A DNA stretch of 64,000 bases, taken from Rhodopseudomonas boonkerdii. Lineage in GTDB: Bacteria; Pseudomonadota; Alphaproteobacteria; Rhizobiales; Xanthobacteraceae. Below the pieces are notes generated by a model. It was not told the DNA's origin, ran no database searches, and saw nothing but the letters and a program-made list of their open reading frames with translations. Where the stretch lies: contig NZ_CP036537.1 of the NCBI RefSeq assembly GCF_021184025.1, positions 5,568,344-5,632,343 on the forward strand, given 5' to 3'. A program made the position numbers and the translations under genes. Positions 17,002 to 25,811 of this stretch are shown here, piece after piece. How positions within the stretch are numbered: position 1 is the first letter of the stretch; each line of letters starts with the position of its first letter.

Positions 17002-17016
17002 TATGACATCGTCATA
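17002..17016. promoter_or_regulatory. Palindrome TATGAC-ATC-GTCATA
   Basis: A perfect 6-bp arm inverted repeat, 6 bp after the hairpin at 16973. Partial relatives (GGCGTCATGC, GATATGACA, GGCGTCATA) occur at about 16935, 16948 and 16787, hinting at a cluster of sites. The cognate protein is unknown. Confidence 0.4.
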
Positions 17017-17518
17017 TGCACAGGACGAGAATTATCCACTTGTTCGTTCGAACAGGGGCCCGATTAAGGTCGACGACTCTTTGCAAATCTTGATCGGTCG
17101 ACTACTTGATAGTGAGGTACCATCTTGACGTAATGGATAAGGTGATTCCTGTCTTGTTTGGACCCGAGGGGTTGCTGCTGCACCGAGCGCGTTCTGCTTG
17201 GCAACAGCGACCTTTCTACCGAACCTGGCAAATGCCGACCAAGCGCAAGCATGAAGCGTCGTTTCATGCTTTGAATGAGAGGGAGCTCTCAAACTTATCG
17301 ATCGAGCGGGTCATCAAGAAGGGGCGCCCGACTGCATCACTTGTTTCCGACCCGGTAAAAAGCGACCCGGATTTCGGAGCAATGTCGGCAGGCCCTCGAC
17401 AATGCTCTTCTCGATCCTGTCCCAGTAACTGTTGTGTTGCGTCTCCAAGGCAAAAATGGGGCGAATACGCCTAGTTCGACCCCATGACGACATTCAGGCG
17501 AACACGCAGGGGATTAAC

Positions 17519-18232
17519 ATGTTTGTTGTGATCGATGACCGAGAGGGCGTCACACAAGGCTATGCGGCCGGATTTGACCGCGAAGGCGTCGTTTCAATTG
17601 GGTTCACGTCCACCGACTTCCGCGACTGGCTCGAGGGCGCTGTCGGCAATGACCTGACTGCCATCCGAGCCTTTCTGCTCGGCGATTGCCCGGACCGCAC
17701 GAGCATTCCATCAAGTATTCGCAACAGATCGCGCGCGCCGATCATTGCGCTCAACAGCCTGAAGCATCTCAAGCAGACCATCGAGCTGTTCGAAGCCGGC
17801 GTTGATGACGTCGTTCACGCCCCCGTACACGTCAAGGAAATCATGGTGCGAACCGCCGTCATCCGGCGTCGCACCCTCGATCAGAATGAGCCGGCCCAGA
17901 CTAGTATCATTCGGGTCTTTCTCGACGGGCGCGATCCGGAGATTGCGGGGCGAACGCTGGCCCTTCCGCGCCGCGAACTGCGGATTCTTGAACATCTGGT
18001 CGGACATCAAGGAAAATGGCTGACGAAGACGCAACTTTTCAATGCCGTTTACGGATTGTTCGATGCGAGTTTCGATGAAAACGTCATCGAAAGCCACGTC
18101 AGTAAGCTACGCAAGAAACTGCGCGATCATCTCGGCTTCGATCCGATCGAATCAAAACGTTACATGGGTTACCGCCTCGACGACATGAAATCTCGCGCCA
18201 TTGGCGAGATGCCGATTTCGAAGGCGAACTGA
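17519..18232 (+). CDS. ftcR: FtcR/LafR-type orphan flagellar response regulator
   Basis: A 237-residue protein with ribosome site AGGGGAT before ATG 17519. A degenerate receiver (acidic DD at 6-7, Asp56 in LLGDCPD, FEAGVDDVVHAPV) is followed by an OmpR-type winged helix (LPRRELRILEHLV, TKTQLFNAVYG, ESHVSKLRKKLR, KRYMGYRL). This architecture and its place at the edge of the fla locus match FtcR of Brucella and LafR of Bradyrhizobium, class I activators of flagellar genes. No kinase is adjacent. It converges on the minus-strand flagellar block. Start choice rests on the Shine-Dalgarno and family length. Confidence 0.85.
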   Translation: MFVVIDDREGVTQGYAAGFDREGVVSIGFTSTDFRDWLEGAVGNDLTAIRAFLLGDCPDRTSIPSSIRNRSRAPIIALNSLKHLKQTIELFEAGVDDVVHAPVHVKEIMVRTAVIRRRTLDQNEPAQTSIIRVFLDGRDPEIAGRTLALPRRELRILEHLVGHQGKWLTKTQLFNAVYGLFDASFDENVIESHVSKLRKKLRDHLGFDPIESKRYMGYRLDDMKSRAIGEMPISKAN

Positions 18233-18253
18233 GGCTAAGCCTCCTGCGCAAGA

Positions 18254-18280
18254 GGACGCCGGCGATCGGCGTTGGCGTCC
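18254..18280. terminator. Possible convergent hairpin
   Basis: GGACGCC and GGCGTCC arms enclose a GC-rich loop between the ftcR stop and the end of the flagellar block. There is no clear U-tract. Confidence 0.3.
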
Positions 18281-18413
18281 ACCGCCCCCTCTCAGGCTCC
18301 CTCATCCAGTTGGGAGATTTCAGCGCAAGAAACAGTACCACACGACGACCACGCCCTATCACGAAACGCCATCGCCCCCTTCAGCGACCAACCCAGGGCC
18401 GCGGGCCGATGCC

Positions 18414-18866
18414 TCAACGGCGAAGCTGATCCTTCGAGACATAGTTGAAATCCTGCACCAGGATTTCCTGCAGCGCGTCCACCTGCAGCCGCTTGTTCAC
18501 TTGCATCCGTACGGCCTGCACGAACTGCGCGAGATCGTAACGTCCAAGGTTTTTGAAATCGAGCTTCTCGTCACTATAGAGCGTGCGAAACGCTTCATCG
18601 ACCACGAACGGTTCCGGCGGCACGGGGAGCTGGCGCAATACTTTTGCATCAGCGGTGAAGACGAGCTGGGTGATCACATATCCCTGGACGTTACCCTCGG
18701 CGATCATCGGCACGTTGATCACCTTGACTTTTTCATAAACGAGACCTTCCGGCTGCTCCTGCTTTGCAGGTAATGCGGCCGCGGTCTCCTTCCAATAGGA
18801 AATACCGAGGCTCGTCCCGACCGTCACCAGGCAGGCCCAGACGCCCGTCAACAAGAGCTTCATCAT
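18414..18866 (-). CDS. Conserved flagellar-locus membrane-anchored protein of unknown function
   Basis: A 150-residue protein with one N-terminal hydrophobic helix (LLLTGVWACLVTVGTSLGISY), then a soluble domain (VKVINVPMIAEGNVQGYVITQL... RTLYSDEKLDFKNL... VNKRLQVDALQEILVQDFNYVSK). It somewhat recalls FliL in layout: an N-terminal anchor, a beta segment, then a C-terminal helix with L-EILV-DFNY. It is not the FliL encoded at 37608. It is the last gene of the flagellar block and overlaps the previous stop by ATGA. Comparable unannotated genes sit at this end of the Sinorhizobium locus. Confidence 0.65.
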   Translation of the reverse strand: MMKLLLTGVWACLVTVGTSLGISYWKETAAALPAKQEQPEGLVYEKVKVINVPMIAEGNVQGYVITQLVFTADAKVLRQLPVPPEPFVVDEAFRTLYSDEKLDFKNLGRYDLAQFVQAVRMQVNKRLQVDALQEILVQDFNYVSKDQLRR

Positions 18867-19348
18867 GAGCGGCTAACCGGCATCGGCAGCGAATAGGTGC
18901 CGTCCGATTCGACCTCCTGGATCGACTTCGCGATGATCGCCGAAACTTCCCGCACCGCATCGAGGTGGATCTGCAGCGCAGCCTGATTACGAATTAAGCT
19001 CGCACGCAGCTGGATGAGCTGTGGAGTCACCCGGGGATCGGCCTCGATGTCGGACGTCAGCCGTATTGCGCGGGTCAGTTCGAGCAAGCCTCGATTCTTG
19101 CGCTGGCTGAAAGTGTCGAAATCGACAACGGCGCGGGATTCGAGCTTGGAAGTCTCCTCATCGATCGTGACCTTCAAACGCTCGATCGCAGCGAGAGCGT
19201 TGCTCTGGGTACCCAGCCATTCGGCACCGGCATGCTGTTCCTGAGTCAGGACCGGTATCTCTTCGACCGCCAATAGTTCAGAATCCGTAACGGCCAATGC
19301 CTGCGTTTCCAAAGACGATGCCATATTCCGGTGTTCGATCTCTTTCAT
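18863..19348 (-). CDS. FlgN-like export chaperone candidate
   Basis: A 161-residue, almost entirely helical protein with heptad-like stretches (SNALAAIERLKVTIDEETSKLES; IRNQAALQIHLDAVREVSAIIAKSIQEV). Size and helical content fit FlgN, the chaperone of hook-filament junction proteins FlgK and FlgL, but sequence conservation is too weak for certainty. Alternative start: ATG 19324. It is coupled to the last gene (ATGA) and 33 bp after flgJ. Confidence 0.5.
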   Translation of the reverse strand: MKEIEHRNMASSLETQALAVTDSELLAVEEIPVLTQEQHAGAEWLGTQSNALAAIERLKVTIDEETSKLESRAVVDFDTFSQRKNRGLLELTRAIRLTSDIEADPRVTPQLIQLRASLIRNQAALQIHLDAVREVSAIIAKSIQEVESDGTYSLPMPVSRS

Positions 19349-19381
19349 GTTCCGACTCGCTGTGATGACCGGTGCCGGCCG

Positions 19382-19837
19382 TTATGCTTCAGTACCCGGT
19401 GTTGCGACCGTGCGCGATTTCGCCAATTGCCGGGCAATGCCGATGCCCTTGCCCTTCGCCATCTCATTGCCGATCTGCTCGGCCATCATCGAGCGCCAGA
19501 TGTTACCGGCGCTCCCCTTGCCGAACACTTGCTCTGCGTCTTTCGGCAGCATCGCTTCAACGAATATCTGCAGGACGAATGCCTCGAACTTGCGATAGAC
19601 CCCGTGGCTCCCCTCGTTCTGGCGGATGACCGGCGTGGTCGGAACTGGCGCGTGGGCCGGCACAGGCGAGGCCTCGGTTTGAACGCCGGCGAATTCCCCT
19701 TTTAGGGCGGAGACAAACTCGGCTTCCCGAGCCGGGGTCATACGTTCGAGCCGGCCCGCCGCATTGCGTCGGGCGACCGGATCAGCCGCATTGATGACAT
19801 CCGTAATCAGATCGTTGGCGACCGGTGCGACCGTCAT
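19382..19837 (-). CDS. flgJ: Rod-binding protein (FlgJ N-terminal domain / CheL type)
   Basis: A 151-residue protein. The C-terminal half carries the rod-binding signature: FEAFVLQIFVEAMLPK, FGKGSAGNIWRSMMAEQIGNEMA and GIGIARQL. The muramidase domain of enteric FlgJ is absent, as in other Hyphomicrobiales where this gene is called cheL or flgJ. A separate lytic transglycosylase (28631-29239) may supply peptidoglycan cleavage. ATG 19837 was chosen because GGAG lies 6 bp upstream; the longer TTG frame overlaps that site. Confidence 0.8.
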   Translation of the reverse strand: MTVAPVANDLITDVINAADPVARRNAAGRLERMTPAREAEFVSALKGEFAGVQTEASPVPAHAPVPTTPVIRQNEGSHGVYRKFEAFVLQIFVEAMLPKDAEQVFGKGSAGNIWRSMMAEQIGNEMAKGKGIGIARQLAKSRTVATPGTEA

Positions 19838-19864
19838 GTCGTGCTCCAATCAGGCTTCGTTAGA

Positions 19865-20260
19865 TCAAACATTCGGAAGCGACCGGCGAACCGCCTTATC
19901 AATTTCATCGTCGAGCATGCGCTTCTCGTCTTCCCTCGCCGCGCGCCCTACCGCGAGGTCAACCAGCCGCTCCACATGCTTCAGTTTACGGCCTTCCGTT
20001 CGCGCGTTCTCGGCTAGCCGCTCTTTGATTTTGACCACCGCACCTTGCTCGACGCTTGCGGCGCGTAGGCTCTGACCTGCAGTCTGAACGAGGAAGTCCG
20101 GCAGTTTACTCTCGTCATTGAACGCTTCGAGAATACGTCGCTGTTTATCTTCCAGCTCATTCTCTCGCGTCTGGCATTCCATCAGCTGCCATTCGGCGAT
20201 GCGATGAAGTCTCGCCTGTACGGCGGCAATACGACGGATCTTGCGGTCCCGCTTCTGCAT
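19865..20260 (-). CDS. FliJ-like coiled-coil protein
   Basis: A 131-residue, highly charged and helical protein with heptads throughout (IRRIAAVQARLHRIAEWQL; ENELEDKQRRILEAF; KHVERLVDLAVGRAAREDEKRM). It is in the size range of FliJ, the export-ATPase cofactor, and no other FliJ candidate is present in this otherwise complete set. Position just after fliR in the same operon supports a flagellar export role. The assignment is structural and by elimination. Confidence 0.5.
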   Translation of the reverse strand: MQKRDRKIRRIAAVQARLHRIAEWQLMECQTRENELEDKQRRILEAFNDESKLPDFLVQTAGQSLRAASVEQGAVVKIKERLAENARTEGRKLKHVERLVDLAVGRAAREDEKRMLDDEIDKAVRRSLPNV

Positions 20261-20266
20261 ATCGCC

Positions 20267-21013
20267 CTACCCAACCAGCCACGCTGCGAATGCGATGCTG
20301 AACTGCAGAATCATGTCGCGGCTGGACAGATAGAGCAGCATCAGTCCCCCCATCAGAACGAACGGCAGCGAGATGAAGTAAACGGGAATGCTCGGTGTCA
20401 ATTTGTTGGCGAGTCCAACGGCGAAATTGACGATCACCGCATAGACGACAAACGGACTGGCAACGCGCAATGCCAGGGTAAATGCCTGAGACAAATGGTC
20501 TACCAGCTGCGTGAGGCCAGCTTCCGTACCGATGCCTGTAGCCGGCAGCCAGATTCGGTAGGAACCGATCAGACCGCGCAACAGCTCCCAATGCTGTCCG
20601 GTAACGAAGAACACGACCGTGGCAGTCAGCGTGATCAGCGGCACTAGGGCAGGAACATGTTCGTTGTCGTCTGCTACACTCGGCATCGTGAGGCCGATCC
20701 CCGATGCAACGAATGTTGCCATCGTTTCGAGTGCCGCAAAGAACATGCGCGCCGTCAACCCGATGACGAGGCCAACGAAAAGCTCCGAGAAGATGAGCCT
20801 TATCAGATCTGAAGCTGCCCCACCTTCGACTGCCGGGCGGACCGATGCCTCGAGCAGGGGCGTCAGCATCAATGTGACGCTGACGGCAAGGAAGAGGCGC
20901 ACCTGGGTCGGAATGTTGACGCGGGAGTAGCCGGGGGCCACCATGATGCAGGTGCCGACGCGGCAGAAGATCAGGAATGTGACCAGAACCGAGACGGAGG
21001 CGCCCGTTATCAA
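20267..21013 (-). CDS. fliR: Flagellar export gate protein FliR
   Basis: A 248-residue polytopic membrane protein with about six helices, beginning [29 protein letters not shown] and including [15 protein letters not shown]. The G-rich [30 protein letters not shown] segment is typical of FliR. FliR forms the export gate with FliP and FliQ inside the MS ring. Its start overlaps the flhA stop (ATGA), so the two gate genes are coupled. Confidence 0.92.
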   Translation of the reverse strand: MITGASVSVLVTFLIFCRVGTCIMVAPGYSRVNIPTQVRLFLAVSVTLMLTPLLEASVRPAVEGGAASDLIRLIFSELFVGLVIGLTARMFFAALETMATFVASGIGLTMPSVADDNEHVPALVPLITLTATVVFFVTGQHWELLRGLIGSYRIWLPATGIGTEAGLTQLVDHLSQAFTLALRVASPFVVYAVIVNFAVGLANKLTPSIPVYFISLPFVLMGGLMLLYLSSRDMILQFSIAFAAWLVG

Positions 21014-23097
21014 GAGATGGCTCCGAGTGATTTGACCTCGGCACCACGTGCTATTTCGACATGCGACAGCACGGGGAGGGTCGGGAACATCCGCTCAGTG
21101 ATCATGCGCACATAGGGCCGAACGTCCGGCGGCGCGACCAGGACAGCCGTATCGCCGTTGGCTGCCGCTTTTCGAACCGCGGTGGAGACATCGTCTGCAA
21201 ACTGCTCGACAAGTCGCGGATCGGCATCGAACTCCACAATCTCGCCCTTGCCGTCGCGCTTGAGACTCTGGTGGAAAGCCAGATCCCAACGATTGCCAAG
21301 GCGCAGTACCTTGAGGACGCCGTTGTCGGCGAAATCGCCGCAGATCTGCTGTGCGATCCGCATACGGACATGTTCGGCGATCTGTTCCGAACGACGTACA
21401 TGCGGGGCGATCTCGGCGACGGCTTCCAGAATGAGATGGAGGTTGCGGATAGAAACCCGTTCGGCGAGGAGCAGCTTAAAAACCGCCTGGAGGCCGGAGT
21501 AAGAGATTTGCGACGGCACCATATCCTCGATCAGTCGCTTGTACTCGGGCTCAAGCCGATCGATCAGTGCGCGCGTATCCTTATAGGTGAGGAGCTGTGC
21601 CAGGTTGTTACGAACGACTTCGCTCAGATGTGTCAGCAGGATCGAGATACTGTCGGCGATCTTGAAGCCGTCCTGCCGGATCTCGTCAACAAAGGCCTGC
21701 GGGACCCACATCGCTTTCATGCCAAATGCCGGCTCGATCGTCTCGTCGCCCGGCACATCCGGCCGGCGGTCGCCATCGAACAGAACCAGTGATTCGCCGA
21801 TGCGTAGTTCATGCTGTGCGACGATCGTGCCGTAGATCTTGATCCGGTATGATTTCGGCCCGATCGACAGATCGTCGGTGAGCTTGATCTCGGGAACGAC
21901 GAAACCGTATTGGGTGGCGAAGCGGCGCCGGACCTTGGCAACGCGATGCGCGAGCTCGCCATGGGCACTGAGCATCTGGATCGCGAGCTGGCTGCCGACG
22001 CATAGCTCAATGTCTGACGTCTTGAGCAGCTCCTTGACTGAATCCTTGGCCTCGATCTGCGCCTTTTCCTGAACCTGGGCGAGGCGGGCCTGTTCGAGTT
22101 TATCGCGTGCCGCCTGCTTGCGCGGCAGAGCGAAACTCATGAACGCCATGATGGACCCGAGCAAAGCGAAGGGCAGCAACGGCAGTCCGGGCAACAACCC
22201 CAACGCGAACATCATCAGGGCCGCCACGGATTGCGCGCGCGGGTAGCCCCCGAGTTGTTTGAGAACGGTCTGCTCGGCCGAGCCCCGCGTCCCGCCCTTC
22301 GACACCAGCAAACCTGCCGAAAGCGACACGATCAAAGCCGGGATTTGTGAGACGAGACCGTCGCCGACCGACAGTTTCGTAAACACATCAGCAGCGCGCG
22401 CGAGCGGCATACCGTGATGTGTCACGCCAATGACGATTCCGCCGAAAATATTAATCGCCGTGATGATCAGACCCGCGATGGCATCGCCACGAACAAACTT
22501 GGAGGCGCCGTCCATGGCGCCGAAGAACGCGCTTTCCTCTTCGAGCTCGCGACGGCGGCGTTGCGCTTCCTTGTCGTCGATCAGGCCGGCCGAAAGATCG
22601 GCATCGATGGCCATTTGCTTGCCTGGAATGGCATCGAGCGTGAAGCGCGCTCCGACCTCGGCGATACGGGTGGCACCCTTGGTGATCACGACAAAGTTCA
22701 CCGTGACAAGGATGGCGAAAATGATCAGGCCGATGACGAAATCGCCGCCCATGACAAATTTCGCGAAGCCGGCGACGACGTAACCCGCAGCATGTTCGCC
22801 CTCGCCGCCATGCGACAGGATCACGCGCGTGGTGGCAACATTCAGCGCGAGCCGCAGGATCGTTGCAATCAGCAGAACTGTCGGAAATGCCGAGAAATCC
22901 AGAGGACGCTGGATCCACAACGACACCATCAAGATCAATGCAGATAGCGCGATGGAGAAGGATAGACCGACGTCGATCAGGAAGGTCGGAACCGGGAGTA
23001 CCAGCATCGTCAGGATTGCGACGATACCGACGGCGAAGGCCACGTCGGTACCGACCCGCCGTTCGTCCGGGGGAGCGGATATCGTTACATCGGCCAT
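21010..23097 (-). CDS. flhA: Flagellar export protein FlhA
   Basis: 695 residues, the usual FlhA length. Eight N-terminal helices span about 20-330. The FHIPEP-family signature region lies at about 145-210 ([22 protein letters not shown] and [19 protein letters not shown]). A large cytoplasmic domain follows that docks chaperone-substrate complexes. The protein is the proton-driven export gate subunit. A 166-bp gap separates it from the upstream fliQ, the largest gap in this part of the block, so an internal promoter is possible there. Confidence 0.95.
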   Translation of the reverse strand: MADVTISAPPDERRVGTDVAFAVGIVAILTMLVLPVPTFLIDVGLSFSIALSALILMVSLWIQRPLDFSAFPTVLLIATILRLALNVATTRVILSHGGEGEHAAGYVVAGFAKFVMGGDFVIGLIIFAILVTVNFVVITKGATRIAEVGARFTLDAIPGKQMAIDADLSAGLIDDKEAQRRRRELEEESAFFGAMDGASKFVRGDAIAGLIITAINIFGGIVIGVTHHGMPLARAADVFTKLSVGDGLVSQIPALIVSLSAGLLVSKGGTRGSAEQTVLKQLGGYPRAQSVAALMMFALGLLPGLPLLPFALLGSIMAFMSFALPRKQAARDKLEQARLAQVQEKAQIEAKDSVKELLKTSDIELCVGSQLAIQMLSAHGELAHRVAKVRRRFATQYGFVVPEIKLTDDLSIGPKSYRIKIYGTIVAQHELRIGESLVLFDGDRRPDVPGDETIEPAFGMKAMWVPQAFVDEIRQDGFKIADSISILLTHLSEVVRNNLAQLLTYKDTRALIDRLEPEYKRLIEDMVPSQISYSGLQAVFKLLLAERVSIRNLHLILEAVAEIAPHVRRSEQIAEHVRMRIAQQICGDFADNGVLKVLRLGNRWDLAFHQSLKRDGKGEIVEFDADPRLVEQFADDVSTAVRKAAANGDTAVLVAPPDVRPYVRMITERMFPTLPVLSHVEIARGAEVKSLGAIS

Positions 23098-23263
23098 GAC
23101 GCTTCCTGCGTAAGTCTCATCGCTGCATCTTGCAGCGTCGAGCTTGCGCGAAGGTGACGAACGGATAAGCGATTTCCCCGAAAGGCGGACACCTGTTCTC
23201 CGAGACGGTCACGGCTCGACGAAGGAGATCGATAAAGTCAGGCTATCGAAGATCAGTCCGACT

Positions 23264-23530
23264 TTAGAACCCATGCTCGATCCGGCCGTAGAGCACTTCG
23301 GTGAAAGCGTAGATATGCGCACCCATAAAGGTACCAGTCACAGCAACGACGATCAGCATGACGACGATTTTCGGAATGAAGGTCAGCGTCATCTCCTGCA
23401 CCTGCGTCAGCGCTTGCAGCAGAGCGATAATGATGCCAACCAGCATCGCGGCGCCCACCGCGGGACCGGCCGCCACAATGATCGTCCAGACCGCCTGCTG
23501 GGCAATATCGAGGGCGTCGCGCTCGTTCAT
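23264..23530 (-). CDS. fliQ: Flagellar export gate protein FliQ
   Basis: 88 residues with two transmembrane hairpin helices (AVWTIIVAAGPAVGAAMLVGIIIALLQA; FIPKIVVMLIVVAVTGTFM) separated by the conserved polar turn LTQVQEMTL. Length and pattern are standard for FliQ. It starts 2 bp after the flgD stop. Confidence 0.93.
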   Translation of the reverse strand: MNERDALDIAQQAVWTIIVAAGPAVGAAMLVGIIIALLQALTQVQEMTLTFIPKIVVMLIVVAVTGTFMGAHIYAFTEVLYGRIEHGF

Positions 23531-23532
23531 GA

Positions 23533-23946
23533 TCAGCTAATCGTGATGCCGGCGCCGAGTGCCACTTTCACACCGTTCTCCAGCGTCGCAACTGCGCCGC
23601 CCGTGATGATCGTCACTTCCTTGATCTTGCTGGAGGTGGTTTGCCCTTTATCGTCGGTGAACGACGCGGTGCGGCCAATCAAGCCATCGGCCTGCTGAAT
23701 CGCGCTGGAGGACAGCAAACTGTCGAGCTTCGCATTTGTCTTCACCGCCTGCTCAACCGTCGACAGCTGCGCGAGCTGGCTCATATATTCGGTCGAATCT
23801 GTCGGATTGGTAGGATCCTGGTTACGCATTTGCGCGATCAGGAGCTGCAGGAAACCGTTATAATCGATCATTCCCGCCGAACTCGTCGATGACGTCGCAG
23901 CGGTATCAGTGGCCGATCGGTTCGCATTAACGCCATTGACTTCCAT
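23533..23946 (-). CDS. flgD: Hook-capping protein FlgD, short form
   Basis: 137 residues. The N-terminal capping region has the family core MIDYNGFLQLLIAQMRNQDPTNPTDS followed by EYMSQLAQLSTVEQAVKTN, and a short beta region (GLIGRTASF... VTIITGGAVATLENG). The FnIII/Tudor insert of enteric FlgD is missing, as is usual for alphaproteobacterial FlgD. It caps the growing hook while FlgE is added. It lies next to flbT and fliQ. Confidence 0.9.
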   Translation of the reverse strand: MEVNGVNANRSATDTAATSSTSSAGMIDYNGFLQLLIAQMRNQDPTNPTDSTEYMSQLAQLSTVEQAVKTNAKLDSLLSSSAIQQADGLIGRTASFTDDKGQTTSSKIKEVTIITGGAVATLENGVKVALGAGITIS

Positions 23947-23961
23947 GTCAGTTCTCCGGTT

Positions 23962-24384
23962 TCAGGCGACTGCCACGGGCAGCAACATTTCGGCGCTGGT
24001 CAGGATCGACTGCTCGATATCAAAGAGTGATCTGATTTTGCGCAGGGCTTCGTAATAGCGTCCGGCTTCGACAAGCGTTTCCACAGCATCGAGCCCGCCA
24101 AGCAATTCCGCATTGTCGGCCGCGGCATACAACGCACAGCGTTGATGACCGAACACCGCCTTGGCCTGATCGATGTCACCAGGGCTCATCAACATAAGTT
24201 GCACCACGAAGTAAAGCTGGCGCATCGGCGTGGTGGCGTCGTCCACCTGCATGACCTGGCTTTCCAGCAGGAAGGTCACATCGTTGATCAGCTCCAGCGT
24301 TACCTTGCGGTCGACACGCAGCACCGCGCCGTTGATGTAGATCTTTTCCCCGCTACGAAGCGAGATACACATCGGCTTCTTCAT
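23962..24384 (-). CDS. flbT: Flagellin synthesis repressor FlbT
   Basis: 140 residues starting KKPMCISLRSGEKIYINGAV, with RKVTLELINDVTFLLESQVM and TPMRQLYFVVQLMLMSP, the conserved FlbT core. In Caulobacter FlbT binds the flagellin mRNA leader and promotes decay until hook assembly is done; in Brucella FlbT can instead favour flagellin production. Paired here with flaF (ATGA overlap). A hairpin in the flagellin leader (36695-36713) is a candidate target. Confidence 0.93.
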   Translation of the reverse strand: MKKPMCISLRSGEKIYINGAVLRVDRKVTLELINDVTFLLESQVMQVDDATTPMRQLYFVVQLMLMSPGDIDQAKAVFGHQRCALYAAADNAELLGGLDAVETLVEAGRYYEALRKIRSLFDIEQSILTSAEMLLPVAVA

Positions 24385-24728
24385 CCGAGGGAATCCCGGA
24401 TTGCAACGTTCACCGCTACGAGATCTTCGACATCATTCAGCTGCGCCTCGCGATTGCGCTCCGCTTCCTTGACAATCCAGAGGCCGATGGAGATCAATTG
24501 CGCTCGCAATTGTTCCGGCAGGCCATTGCGGGAGTTCGAGAGATCCTGAATGAAGAACGCCCACAGATCGCGGATATAAAGAAACGCATCGGTACGTTCC
24601 GATGCAGTAAGTTCGCCGGCCTGCATTCTCTGCAATAGACCGATTCCGTGATTGAGCGCCCGTTTTTCGCGCGAACGCGCTTCGCGGCCACCGTCCTCGA
24701 TCTCTGTGTCGTAACTTGCCAATGTCAT
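24381..24728 (-). CDS. flaF: Flagellin biosynthesis regulator FlaF
   Basis: 115 residues from ATG 24728; the frame is open further up, but the earlier residues do not look like FlaF. The core REKRALNHGIGLLQRMQ, AFLYIRDLWAFFIQDLSN and LRAQLISIGLWIVKEAE matches FlaF, which is needed for flagellin production or secretion and works against FlbT in Caulobacter. It lies 34 bp after flgL and overlaps flbT. Confidence 0.92.
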   Translation of the reverse strand: MTLASYDTEIEDGGREARSREKRALNHGIGLLQRMQAGELTASERTDAFLYIRDLWAFFIQDLSNSRNGLPEQLRAQLISIGLWIVKEAERNREAQLNDVEDLVAVNVAIRDSLG

Positions 24729-24762
24729 GTCGAAAGACAACCCGCTGCTGTAATTGCGCCAA

Positions 24763-25806
24763 TCAGAGATAGTTGAGAATGCTGAGCTTCTGGATCTGCG
24801 CGGACAGCGCGTGTGACATTTCAAGCTGGTTTCTCAGGCTCGTGACCCGGACCGACGCCTCTTCCGGATCGACGCTCTCCATCGCATTGACCTGTTTGGT
24901 CACGATGTCGCTTTGCACCTTAAGGCGACTGGTAGCAGTGGTGGTCTGCTCCTGCGCAGTGCCGAGCCGCGCGCCGACGCTCGCGAGGTCGGCGACAGCG
25001 CCAGCGACCAGAAGCAGAGCTTTGTCAGTAACCACCTGAAACGTGGACTGATTCATCTTGTCGACCCCCAGCCCGGAGAGCATCGTATAGGCCATCGCCA
25101 GCTTGCGGAATGCGACGTCGTTGGCGCTGGCCGAAGAATCGATCGTCTGGGTCGTCGAAATTCGACTGCGCATGACCTGATCGGAAGCGGAAGACCAGTT
25201 CGTCCCCCAGGCCGGATCGGCGAACTCCGCCGCAAATGCGTTGTCGAGAAACGCCTCCATGTCGCCTGGCAGGATGTTCTCGGCACCGGGCGAACCGGGC
25301 GGAAATCCAAATGCCGCAGTGAACGCCGCATCGATTGCCGTCTTACTCGCCGAACCGGTTTCGTAGGGTGTCATCGGCTGCTGCGATGTGTTGATGCCAG
25401 CGAACAGAAACTGACCATCCATCGATACGTTCAGGGTTGCGAGCAACGAACCGAGATTCGAAGCCGCAGGCTGTGCAATGATCCCACCGCCATTGGCTGA
25501 ATTCCGCGCCGCCAGCAGATCCTTCTGGAAAGCTTGAGCCGTTTCGATCGTTTGTGACAGACGTTCCTGCGCCACTTCCAGCCGCGCCCCTACCAATGAA
25601 TTGGTATCGACGAGCTTGTCGACCTCCAGCAACTCCGCGCGCAGCGTGACGTTGCGCCCGGTCAACGCTCCAAGTTCCTTGCCGATATCGTCGTGCCGAC
25701 CTGTCGTGGCTTCCTTGACGCCCTTTGCAATTGCAACCTGGCTCTTCGAGGCCGAAATGCGCAACGTTGTCGCGATCGAGTTCGATGAGATGAATGTCGC
25801 AGCCAT
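24763..25806 (-). CDS. flgL: Hook-filament junction protein FlgL
   Basis: 347 residues, flagellin-like. The N-terminal helix region SNSIATTLRISASKSQVAIAK is followed by ELGALTGRNVTLRAE and TNSLVGARLEVAQERLSQT. The C-terminal helices (RLGTAQEQTTTATSRLKVQSDIV; SHALSAQIQKLSILNYL) close the coiled D0/D1 core. It joins the hook to the filament together with FlgK, encoded 5 bp upstream. Confidence 0.9.
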   Translation of the reverse strand: MAATFISSNSIATTLRISASKSQVAIAKGVKEATTGRHDDIGKELGALTGRNVTLRAELLEVDKLVDTNSLVGARLEVAQERLSQTIETAQAFQKDLLAARNSANGGGIIAQPAASNLGSLLATLNVSMDGQFLFAGINTSQQPMTPYETGSASKTAIDAAFTAAFGFPPGSPGAENILPGDMEAFLDNAFAAEFADPAWGTNWSSASDQVMRSRISTTQTIDSSASANDVAFRKLAMAYTMLSGLGVDKMNQSTFQVVTDKALLLVAGAVADLASVGARLGTAQEQTTTATSRLKVQSDIVTKQVNAMESVDPEEASVRVTSLRNQLEMSHALSAQIQKLSILNYL

Positions 25807-25811
25807 ATCGA

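Larger units (their letters stand above)
16653..17518. other. 866-bp region upstream of ftcR with inverted repeats
   Basis: No confident gene. A 50-codon frame at 16706-16858 and a 123-codon frame at 17106-17474 have no recognisable domain. The region holds a strong hairpin (16973-16996) and a nearby palindrome (17002-17016). It should carry the promoter and operators of the flagellar regulator gene. Confidence 0.5.

Noticed and set aside
17106..17474. 123-codon plus-strand open frame before ftcR
   Set aside because: Unusual composition, no domain and overlapping the regulatory region; not supported as a gene.
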